DNA of 64,000 bases from contig NZ_CAHLAR010000001.1 in assembly GCF_903652925.1 (NCBI RefSeq), forward strand, positions 1,054,001 to 1,118,000. The letters run 5' to 3'. The DNA is from Achromobacter anxifer (lineage in GTDB: Bacteria > Pseudomonadota > Gammaproteobacteria > Burkholderiales > Burkholderiaceae_B). Position 1 is the stretch's first letter; the number at the start of each line of letters is the position of its first letter. The translations under genes and the position numbers were made by a program. Below the pieces are notes generated by a model. That model did no database searches and had not been told where the DNA came from. It saw only the letters and a list, made by a program, of their open reading frames with translations. Below are positions 9,329-16,416 of the stretch, one piece after another.

Positions 9329-9797
9329 GGGTATCCTCTCGTCGCCTTGGCGCCGGCCTGGGGCCGCGGACCGGAAACTGGACGACGAGGCGCAAGCGCC
9401 TCAGGAACGCGTCGTCCAGGTTGCACTTCAAATTCGCGGCCTGCATTGCCAGGCCGCGGTACGACTCCATGCCTTGCAACTGGTAGCTGACTTCGATGTT
9501 GGCGTAGCGGTCGTGGCTGTCCCTGACTTCCGGGCGCTTGCCGAAAAGCGCATCGGCTTCGTCGAACAGCAGGATCGCGCCGCTTGCTTCCGTGGCTTCG
9601 AACAGGCGGCGCAGGTTCTTTTCGGTTTCGCCGATGTATTTGCCGACGATGCTGGACAGGTCGACGCGGCGCAGTTCCAGCCCCGTCTCGCGCGCCAGCG
9701 CCTCGGCGCTTGCGCAGGCCTGCGCCAGGGCTTGGGCCCGGCTCTGGCTGCCGTCATCCCACAGGGCCAGGATGCGCGCTTCGGCCGGGACGTTCAT
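9325..9797 (-). pseudogene. Broken AAA+ ATPase of contractile injection system type
   Basis: The frame starts with an ATG overlapping the sheath stop (ATGA) and encodes an unmistakable AAA+ core: the motif VGKYIGETEKNLRRLFEA, Walker B ILLFDEADALFGKR, then DSHDRYANIEVSYQLQGMES and the arginine-rich FLRRLRLVVQFP. This block is typical of the ATPase found in extracellular contractile injection systems (Afp15/Pvc15 type). The Walker A loop is absent; its place is taken by an Ala/Gln-rich stretch. The C-terminal lid domain is also missing. After FP (near 9371) the frame runs on without a stop through unrelated sequence. A one-base shift would instead end it at a TGA at 9325-9327 that overlaps the next ATG. 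I read it as a truncated, frameshifted relic. Confidence 0.7.
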
Positions 9798-10963
9798 GGC
9801 TGCCGTCCTTCGAGTTGTCCGGCCCGTTGCTGGATGCGGATGACGACGAATTCGGCGGGCCTGAGCGGGGCGAACCCGACCAGGATGTTGACCACGCCCC
9901 GGTCGATGTCCGCCTGCGTGGTGGTTTCGCCGTCGCACTTGACCAGGTAGGCGTCGCGCGGCGTGCTGCCCTGGAATGCGCCCTGGCGGAACAGCGTGTT
10001 CATGAAGTTGCCCGCGTTCAGCCGGATCTGCGCCCACAGCGGTTCCTCGTTGGGTTCGAACGCGGTCCACTGCGTGCCGCGCCGCAGCGAGTCCTCCAGA
10101 TAGAGCGCCAGGCGGCGCACCGGCACGTACTTGTATTCCGAGGCGAAGTGGTCCGCGCCCTGCAGGGTCCTGGCGCCCCAGCACACCGTGCCGCGGCCGG
10201 GGAAGGTGCGCAGGCAATTGACGCCCAGCGGATTCAGGTTGCGGCTTTCGTCGTCGCTGACCACGGCGGCCAGCGAGACCACGCCGGCAAGGCTGGCGTC
10301 GACGCCGGCTGGCGCCTTCCACACGCCGCGATTGCCGTCGGTGCGCGCATAGAGGCCGGCTATGGTGCCGCAGGGCGGCGTCAGTCGCGGCTGGCCGCCA
10401 GCCAGCGGATCGGCCACCTGGGTCCAGGGAAAATACACCGCGGCGTGGTCGGAACGCGGCAGGGCGGTATCCATGGCCGCCGCCATGGAGGCGGAGTCGC
10501 GGGCCGCCGGCGGCGCGTCGACGATCATGAAGGCGCGCCGTTCCTTGCAGTAGGAAACTGCGTCGGCCAGCACGCCGCTATCCGTGACGGCCGGCAGGCA
10601 CAGCAGGTTGAAGTGGTCCGCGCCGTCCAGCGCGTAGATGCCGCGGCGCCGCGCGCGGTCGGAGACGTAGGCGGCGCGCATATCGTCCGGCGCGTCCGCC
10701 GGTGCCGCCACGCGCACCGCCCAGGCGTCGCTGCCGCCGTTCAGGAAGAACTGGCGCACCGCGTAGCCGAGCTCGAAGCCGTTGGCCAAGCCGCCGAAGG
10801 CGCGCTCATAATCGGAAAAGGCGCGGATCCGCAGCGCCGTGTCGGCTGGACCGTCAGGCGCCGCGCCCACGAACGCCGCGACCGAGGTCGGCACGCCGGC
10901 GATGTCGCGCGCACCGCCAGTCATCTCCTGGATGTACACGCCGGGGGACGGGACGGGGGCCAT
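9794..10963 (-). CDS. Contractile tail sheath protein (phage/eCIS type), orphan
   Basis: A 389-residue protein that looks full length. The N-terminus VPSPGVYIQEMTGGARDI is the standard sheath handshake arm, followed by GVPTSVAAFVGAA. The C-terminal half carries the conserved sheath series RGVWKAPAG, LNPLGVNCLR, WGARTL, YKYVPVRRL, GTQWTAFEPNEEPLW, and ends VGFAPLRPAEFVVIRIQQ. Length and order match sheath proteins of Afp/PVC-like injection systems. The ribosome-binding site AAAGGAG lies before the ATG at 10963. No tube, baseplate, spike, tape-measure or effector gene lies within the window; only a broken ATPase follows. Function in isolation is unknown. Confidence 0.88.
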   Translation of the reverse strand: MAPVPSPGVYIQEMTGGARDIAGVPTSVAAFVGAAPDGPADTALRIRAFSDYERAFGGLANGFELGYAVRQFFLNGGSDAWAVRVAAPADAPDDMRAAYVSDRARRRGIYALDGADHFNLLCLPAVTDSGVLADAVSYCKERRAFMIVDAPPAARDSASMAAAMDTALPRSDHAAVYFPWTQVADPLAGGQPRLTPPCGTIAGLYARTDGNRGVWKAPAGVDASLAGVVSLAAVVSDDESRNLNPLGVNCLRTFPGRGTVCWGARTLQGADHFASEYKYVPVRRLALYLEDSLRRGTQWTAFEPNEEPLWAQIRLNAGNFMNTLFRQGAFQGSTPRDAYLVKCDGETTTQADIDRGVVNILVGFAPLRPAEFVVIRIQQRAGQLEGRQP

Positions 10964-11241
10964 GGACTGCTCCTTTCACGACTTCTGAATGAAGTGTTCT
11001 TGCAGCAGGCGATTCGGTGAGGACGGCCCGTGGGCCGTGGGCTGGAGGTCAGGCGCTGGCGCGGCGCGCGGCGGGACCGGCATGTGGCGGGCGTTGCGCC
11101 GCGCTTCTAGTTCTATTGCAGCGGAAAGGCAATCGGGCAAAAGTGGGAGCCCAGTCAGAAGCGTTATAGAAGGTCTGATAAAAGCGGGCAATAGCTTTTC
11201 CGGAGTGTTAACGTTCTGTTGCTTATTCCCAGGAGCGCGAG
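10964..11241. promoter_or_regulatory. Intergenic region between divergent sheath and secreted-protein genes
   Basis: A 278-bp gap between divergently transcribed genes. It must hold promoters for both, but I see no convincing -35/-10 pair. The half next to 11242 is relatively AT-rich and contains short AT-rich stretches such as GATAAAAGC (about 11174-11182). Small frames here lack ribosome-binding sites and are not called. Confidence 0.35.
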
Positions 11242-13845
11242 ATGTATAGCCTGACCCGTATGTGGCGTGTGCATGCTTTCCCGACTCTCTCCTGCGCGCT
11301 TGCGGGCCCGCCCGGACGCCGCGCGCGGCTCGCCCTGGCCGTGGCCGGCGCCTGCCTGGCGCTGGCAGCGGCGGCGCAGCCCCAGCCGCAAGTCCCGTCG
11401 CAAGTCCCGTCGCAAGTCCCGTCGCAGGTCCCGTCGCAGGTCCCGTCTCAGACCCCGGCGGCCGCGCCCGCCCAATCCGAATCCCAGGCGCAGGCCTCGC
11501 AGGCCGACGCCGTGCGCTCGCTGCAATGGCCGCGCAGCTTCGAGGCGCCCGACGGCACCAAGGTCGAGCTCTACCAGCCGCAGATCGACACCTGGACCGC
11601 GGATCGCATCACCGGCCGCATGGCGGTGGCGGTTGGCGCGGCCAAGGGCAGCCCGACCTACGGCGTGGCCGATTTTTCCGCTCGGGCCGAGGTCAACAAG
11701 CCGGCGGGACTGGTGCATCTGTCGGACATCCGGGTCGAGCGCGTGCAGGTGCCCACGGCGCCGCAAGAGGCCGCCAAGCTGCGCAGCCTGCTGCAGGCCC
11801 GCTTGCCGGCCAAGGGCGTGGTCACGCGGCTTGATGCGCTGCAACTGAGCTATACGCTGTCCCAGAACAATCCAGCCGCCAAGACCGTGCCGGTGGAGAA
11901 CGCGCCGCCGCGCATCGTCTACCGTACCGTCCCCAGCGTCCTGGTGCTGATCGACGGCGAACCCGCCTTGGCCGAGGTGGCCGATGCCGCGGGCTGGCGC
12001 CGGGTCGTCAACACCCGCGCGCTGATGCTGGTCAATAGCGCCGGCCGCTATTTCCTGCAGGCCGCGGGACATTGGTATGAAGCGGGCGGCGCCTCCGGGC
12101 CATGGACGGACCTGTCCCAGCCGCCGGCCGCGCTGCTGTCCGCCGCCGACGCGGCGCGCCGCAAGGCCGCGCCCGATCCACTCATGCCGCATGGCGGCCA
12201 GCCGCCGCAGCGCGCGCCGGCGATCGTGGTTTCCACCGCGCCGGCCGAACTGCTGATTACCGTCGGCCAGCCTGAACTGCGGCCGGTGCCGGGCACTTCG
12301 CTGCTGTCGGTGGCCAACGCCGACCATGCCTTGTTCATGAATCCCGGCGACAACCGCTATTACCTGCTGGCGTCCGGCCGCTGGTTCCGCGGCGCCAGCC
12401 TGGACGGCCCCTGGTCCTTCGTTCCCGGCAAGCAGTTGCCGCGCGACTTCGCGCGCATTCCGCCGCAGGATCCGCAGTCGGGCGTGCTGGCCTCGGTGCC
12501 GGGCACGCCGCAAGCCAAGGAGGCGCTCATCGCCTCGACCATTCCGCAGACCGCCACGGTGTCGCGCAGCGACGCGAAGCTGCAGGTCGACTATGCGGGC
12601 GGTTCGCCGACGCTGCGGCCCATCCAGGGCACCGCGCTGTACTACGCCGCCAATTCCCAGGTGCCGGTGATCCAGGCCGAAGGCCGCTACTACGCGCTGT
12701 CGCGCGCGGTCTGGTTCGTCGCCGATTCGCCCCTGGGCCCGTGGCGCGTGGCCGATCATGTGCCCGCGACCATCTACGCGATTCCCGCCAGCTCGCCCCT
12801 GCATTACGTGACCTATGTGCAGGTGTACGGTTCCACGCCGCAAAGCGTGGTGTTCGGCTACACGCCCGGCTACATGGGCGTGGTGGTCAGTCCGGACGGC
12901 ACCGTGGTCTACGGCACCGGCTATGCGTATCCGCCGGTGATCGTGCAGGACACCTGGGTCGGCTATCCGCCCAGCTATGGCTACGACGCGGCGTTCGACA
13001 TGGCCGCGGGCTTCGCCTTCGGCTTTGTCGCCGGCGAGACCTGGGGCGGCGCGGCGCCGTATTGGGGGCCCTATTGGGGCGCGCCCTACTGGGGCGGCGT
13101 CAACGTGAACCAGGTCGACGTTTATGGCGCCTGGGGCGGTTCCGGCGTGGTGACGCACGCGGCGGGTTGGAACGGCTGGACCGGAACCGAATGGCAGGGC
13201 ACTCACGCCGAGGGCTACAACCCGCAGACCGGAGCGGCCTTCGAAGGCACGCGCGGCGCGGCTTACAACGAATACACCGGCAACGCCGCAGCGGGACGGC
13301 GGGACGCCTATACCAATCCGACGACCGGCGCGTCCGGCGCGGGCCGCGCCGGCGTGGTCGCCAACGACGACGGCCAATGGGCCGCGGGCCGCCAGGACGT
13401 GCGCACCAACTCGAACACCGGCCGCAGCACCATCTCCTCCGCCACCGCGACAGGCACAGCGGGCCAAGGCGTGGACAACGTGGACCGCCGCGGCGCCACC
13501 TACAACCGCAACACCGACAGCGGCATGGCCTGGAACAACGGCAACGTCTACGCCGACCGCAACGGCAATGTCTACGAGCACACCGACAACGGCTGGCAGA
13601 AGCACACCAGCTCGGGTTGGCAGCCCGTGCAGCCGGCCGCGCAATCCGGCGGCAACTACCTGAACGGCCAGCGCCAGGCGCGCGATTTCTCAGGCGACCG
13701 CATGGGGGGCGCGGAGGGAGGCTGGCAGGGGCGTGGCGCGGGTGGCATGGAGGGAGGCGGCTGGCAGGGTCGGAGCATGGGGAGCATGGGTGGCGCCAGG
13801 GGAGGCTGGGGCGGAGGGTTCCATGGCGGAGGATTCCGCCGCTGA
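11242..13845 (+). CDS. Large secreted protein of unknown function with N-terminal VPSQ repeats
   Basis: An 867-residue exported protein. A long signal peptide ends around LALAAAAQPQ (residue about 48) and is followed by five VPSQ repeats. The central part has several similar modules, each with a W-rich element such as YFLQAAGHWYEAGGASGPW, YYLLASGRWFRGASLDGPW and YYALSRAVWFVADSPLGPW, spaced about 100-120 residues. Next comes an aromatic, Gly-rich region (PYWGPYWGAPYWGG), TG-N-Y type repeats and a Gly/Arg-rich tail. Annotation pipelines often label relatives as carbohydrate-binding proteins, which I cannot confirm. It starts with ATG after AGGAGCGCGAG. Probably periplasmic or surface-associated. 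Confidence 0.75.
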   Translation: MYSLTRMWRVHAFPTLSCALAGPPGRRARLALAVAGACLALAAAAQPQPQVPSQVPSQVPSQVPSQVPSQTPAAAPAQSESQAQASQADAVRSLQWPRSFEAPDGTKVELYQPQIDTWTADRITGRMAVAVGAAKGSPTYGVADFSARAEVNKPAGLVHLSDIRVERVQVPTAPQEAAKLRSLLQARLPAKGVVTRLDALQLSYTLSQNNPAAKTVPVENAPPRIVYRTVPSVLVLIDGEPALAEVADAAGWRRVVNTRALMLVNSAGRYFLQAAGHWYEAGGASGPWTDLSQPPAALLSAADAARRKAAPDPLMPHGGQPPQRAPAIVVSTAPAELLITVGQPELRPVPGTSLLSVANADHALFMNPGDNRYYLLASGRWFRGASLDGPWSFVPGKQLPRDFARIPPQDPQSGVLASVPGTPQAKEALIASTIPQTATVSRSDAKLQVDYAGGSPTLRPIQGTALYYAANSQVPVIQAEGRYYALSRAVWFVADSPLGPWRVADHVPATIYAIPASSPLHYVTYVQVYGSTPQSVVFGYTPGYMGVVVSPDGTVVYGTGYAYPPVIVQDTWVGYPPSYGYDAAFDMAAGFAFGFVAGETWGGAAPYWGPYWGAPYWGGVNVNQVDVYGAWGGSGVVTHAAGWNGWTGTEWQGTHAEGYNPQTGAAFEGTRGAAYNEYTGNAAAGRRDAYTNPTTGASGAGRAGVVANDDGQWAAGRQDVRTNSNTGRSTISSATATGTAGQGVDNVDRRGATYNRNTDSGMAWNNGNVYADRNGNVYEHTDNGWQKHTSSGWQPVQPAAQSGGNYLNGQRQARDFSGDRMGGAEGGWQGRGAGGMEGGGWQGRSMGSMGGARGGWGGGFHGGGFRR
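11389..11460 (+). repeat. 12-bp in-frame tandem repeat (VPSQ)
   Basis: Five consecutive units of CARGTCCCGTCG (11389-11448) plus a degenerate sixth (11449-11460). Each unit encodes Q-V-P-S. The first three are identical and the next ones differ by a single A-to-G change, suggesting recent slippage expansion. Being a multiple of three, copy-number change keeps the frame. Confidence 0.9.
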
Positions 13846-13978
13846 ATCGGGCGCCGCTTGTGGCGCTCGCAGGGGAGTGCAGTCACGCGGCGTCGCCGCA
13901 AGTCGCTGGCGCCCCATTTGCGCAGCCCCGCGGCCCGGGACTAGACTGGCCGCTTCCTTATTCCTCACGCATTCCGCC

Positions 13979-14587
13979 ATGGCGCTGCATAGCTGGCTCA
14001 TCTACCTGGTCGCCGTTATTGGCTTGTCCGTGACCCCCGGTCCCAACACTCTGCTTGCCCTGACGCATGGGGCGCTGCATGGCCACCGCAAGGCGCTGTG
14101 CACCATCGCCGGCGGCGCGGTGGGCTTCGTCGCGCTGATCGCTTTGTCGATGCTGGGCATCAGCGCCTTGCTCAAGGCCTGGGGCCCCGCGCTGACGGTG
14201 CTGAAGTGGGCGGGCGGCGCCTACCTGATCTGGCTGGGCATCCAGCTCTGGCGTTCGCCCGGTGTGCAATTGCAGCCCGCGCCCGACATGCCGCGGATAC
14301 GCGGCATACGCATGTTCAGCCAGGGCCTGCTGTCGGCCATCTCCAATCCCAAGGCGCTGCTGTTCTACGGCGCCTTCCTGCCGCAGTTCATCGATCCGGC
14401 CCGCAGCCTGTACACGCAATTCGTGATCATGGCGGCGACCTTCGTGGCGGTCGAGTTCATGGTCGAGTATGTGCTGGCGCGCATGGCGCATCGCGTGCGT
14501 CCGTGGCTGGAACGCGCCGGCCGGCGCTTCAACAAGGTATGCGGCGGCCTGTTCGCCGCCATGGGCGCGGCGCTGCCGGGGTCCTGA
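13979..14587 (+). CDS. LysE/RhtB-family amino acid exporter
   Basis: A 202-residue inner-membrane protein. The start SWLIYLVAVIGLSVTPGPNT includes the family hallmark TPGPNTL. The conserved GAVGFVALIALSMLG helix, the KWAGGAYLIWLGIQLWR segment, and FSQGLLSAISNPKALLFYGA follow in the expected order for six helices. I chose the ATG at 13979 because the first helix begins five residues later; the frame extends upstream but that part is Arg/Ala-rich and overlaps the preceding intergenic region. Likely exports an amino acid such as homoserine, threonine or lysine. Stands alone, convergent with the next gene. Confidence 0.9.
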   Translation: MALHSWLIYLVAVIGLSVTPGPNTLLALTHGALHGHRKALCTIAGGAVGFVALIALSMLGISALLKAWGPALTVLKWAGGAYLIWLGIQLWRSPGVQLQPAPDMPRIRGIRMFSQGLLSAISNPKALLFYGAFLPQFIDPARSLYTQFVIMAATFVAVEFMVEYVLARMAHRVRPWLERAGRRFNKVCGGLFAAMGAALPGS

Positions 14588-14629
14588 GCGCGGCAGTTGC
14601 AGCTGCGCGTTCCGCACAGTTCAGCGGTT

Positions 14630-15367
14630 TCACCGCTCCAGCAACCACAAGCCGGACTCCGGGTCGACCGTGGCGCGCGCGCCGTCCGCCCGGACCTGTT
14701 CCTCGTCCAGCCGCGACGCGGTAGCGGCGTCGATATCGAAGCCGATCCCGAGTGCGCGCGAGACGTTCGGATCCTCGATGGGCAGCTCCCAGGTCAGGAA
14801 CAGCTGAGCCAGATCCATGCCGGCCGCGAAGTCGGCCTCGCGAAAGCCGTTGCCGCGACGCAGGATGACGCCATGCGGCTGGCCGGTATCGAAGACCATG
14901 GCGGTGCCGCGTACCAGCGGAATGCGCAGGCCGGCGGCCGGGAAGTGCACGTCCAGGCCCCGGTCGTCGCTCAGGAACAGATTGCAGAAGGCGGCGCCGC
15001 CATATTGCGCGCCGTCGTGGTGGTATCTGGCGCCGCGGCAGGCCATGAGGGCGATGTCGGCGGCCGCCAGCGCGCCGGATAGTCCCAGCGTCCCGGTCCA
15101 GTCGCGCATGGCCTGCAGGCACAGGCCGTATTCCGGCCAGCGGGCCTGCGTGCGCGCCAGGGGCATCTGTTCCACGTCGCCGGGTTCCAGGCACAGGCGC
15201 GAGGCCATTTCCCTGTCCCAATCCGCGTGCACGCGCAGGGGCGGCGCGGGCAGGTCCAGCGTGCCGGTCAGCACGGTGCTGCTGACGCTGCGGCTGCGCA
15301 TGGCGTCGCCGCTCCAGTAGTAGGAGGCGAGACGGTTGGCATGACGCGATGGCGGATCGTGGCTCAT
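14630..15367 (-). CDS. 2OG-Fe(II) oxygenase-like protein
   Basis: A 245-residue soluble protein. Residues RYHHDGAQYGG contain an H-x-D pair (His116, Asp118), and GQPHGVILR supplies a distal His165 and Arg170. Together these are the iron-binding facial triad and 2-oxoglutarate-binding arginine expected of a double-stranded beta-helix oxygenase. The spacing of about 48 residues is acceptable for the fold. The ATG at 15367 precedes the first sensible sequence; the upstream frame runs into tandem repeats. The substrate is unknown and the assignment rests on the triad alone. Confidence 0.55.
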   Translation of the reverse strand: MSHDPPSRHANRLASYYWSGDAMRSRSVSSTVLTGTLDLPAPPLRVHADWDREMASRLCLEPGDVEQMPLARTQARWPEYGLCLQAMRDWTGTLGLSGALAAADIALMACRGARYHHDGAQYGGAAFCNLFLSDDRGLDVHFPAAGLRIPLVRGTAMVFDTGQPHGVILRRGNGFREADFAAGMDLAQLFLTWELPIEDPNVSRALGIGFDIDAATASRLDEEQVRADGARATVDPESGLWLLER

Positions 15368-15442
15368 CGGGGGAGTGGCGGTTCCAGGCACGGCGGTGCC
15401 GAGCTGGAGCCGCGGGGGAATGCGGTGGTGGAAAGCCGATAT

Positions 15443-15568
15443 GTTAAAGCCGTGGGCTTGAAGCAGTGGCTTTGACGCAGCGGGCCTGACGCCGCAGGCT
15501 TGAAGCAGCGGCCCTGAAGCGGCCGCCTTGCAGCGGCGGCCCTGAAGCAACGACCTTGAAGCCGCAGG
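15443..15568. repeat. 14-bp degenerate tandem repeat array, about nine copies
   Basis: Units with consensus CYTGAAGCRGCGGC start at 15457 and then at 15485, 15499, 15513, 15527, 15541 and 15555, with one 13/15-bp pair at the beginning and a diverged copy at 15443-15456. The 14-bp period is not a multiple of three and the array lies between two genes, so it is not a protein repeat. No dyad or spacer structure is seen, so it is not CRISPR. It is a candidate minisatellite. Confidence 0.8.
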
Positions 15569-15600
15569 ACCGGCGCCCAGCCCCGCGGCTACACGGCGTC

Positions 15601-16416
15601 TCAATCCCCCAGCAGCGCGGCCAGCCGCTCCACTTCAACCGCCTGCCGGTAGGCACGCTTCAGGTAGAGCTGGGCGTCGTGCTCCCACGAGAAGCCGATG
15701 CCGCCATGGACCTGGATGCCCAGCTTCACGGCGCGGCGCGCCGCGCCCGCGGACAGGCGGGCGGCCAGGGATGCCAGTTCCGGATCGGCCGGGGCGCGAG
15801 CCTGCAGCAGCGCCTCCACGGCGTAGCGGCTGTTGTCCAGGCCCGTCCAGGCGTCGACCAGGGCGTGCTTGACCGCCTGGAATTGCCCGATGGGCCGGCC
15901 GAACTGTTCGCGCTCCTTGGCGTAGGCGATGGCCAGGTCCAGGGAGGCGCCCGCCGCGCCGATGAGCTGCGCCAGCTGGAAGGCCAGATGGTTCTGCAGC
16001 GCAGGCAAGACCATTGCCGCCGGCAGCGCGGCCTGCGCGACGGCCGGCCCGCGCAGGCAGGCCAGCGCCACGGTGGGGTCCAGGCCTTGCACGGATTCCA
16101 ACATCGCCGGGTCGTGGCGGGCCAGCAGCCAGCCCTCGCCCTGCCTGCTCAGGCGCAGGTACTGGGCCGAGGGGCCGTAGTCGTCTATCCAGCCCTGTTC
16201 GTCGCCAGCGCGGTCGCAACGGATGCTGGCCGGATGCTCGGCCTGGAAGGCTTCCGATCCCGCTTCCAGCCAGCCGCCGTCGGCCAGCTCCTTCCACAGC
16301 GCACGTTGGGCTTCGTCATGGGCCGGCAGGGCGAGGCGCGCGTAGGCGGCGGGATGCTGCTGCTCCAGCAGCCGGCCAAAGGTCGAGGACAGCAATGTCC
16401 TGATTTCGCTATGCAT
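15601..16416 (-). CDS. Acyl-CoA dehydrogenase, short subunit
   Basis: A 271-residue acyl-CoA dehydrogenase-type protein, much shorter than the usual 380-400. It has the N-terminal helical segment (LWKELADGGWLEAG) and the C-terminal helical domain (AYAKEREQFGRPIGQFQAVKH, then QVHGGIGFSWEHDAQLYLKR). The middle beta-domain is reduced. It is the last gene of the nine-gene operon and overlaps the full-length dehydrogenase before it by 8 bp. Such long/short pairs form alpha2beta2 enzymes in actinobacterial steroid side-chain breakdown (ChsE1-ChsE2). The same heteromer is inferred here. Confidence 0.85.
   Translation of the reverse strand: MHSEIRTLLSSTFGRLLEQQHPAAYARLALPAHDEAQRALWKELADGGWLEAGSEAFQAEHPASIRCDRAGDEQGWIDDYGPSAQYLRLSRQGEGWLLARHDPAMLESVQGLDPTVALACLRGPAVAQAALPAAMVLPALQNHLAFQLAQLIGAAGASLDLAIAYAKEREQFGRPIGQFQAVKHALVDAWTGLDNSRYAVEALLQARAPADPELASLAARLSAGAARRAVKLGIQVHGGIGFSWEHDAQLYLKRAYRQAVEVERLAALLGD

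Noticed and set aside
8310-10322. A 670-codon open frame on the minus strand
   Set aside because: Only its 9345-9797 part is protein-like (AAA+). The remainder is antisense to real genes, Arg/Pro/His-rich and open because of the high GC content.
10976-11191. A 71-codon frame upstream of the sheath gene
   Set aside because: No ribosome-binding site or family; lies in the promoter gap.
11164-13644. An 826-codon frame antisense to the large secreted protein
   Set aside because: Composition is typical of a shadow frame (Arg, Gly, His, Ala) with no domain, while the plus strand has a signal peptide and conserved modules.
13733-13978. N-terminal extension of the LysE exporter
   Set aside because: The extra 82 codons are Gly/Ala/Arg-rich and overlap the end of the previous gene; the first membrane helix starts right after the ATG at 13979.
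15443-15568. CRISPR array
   Set aside because: Units are 14 bp, contiguous, degenerate, and have no spacers or cas genes.
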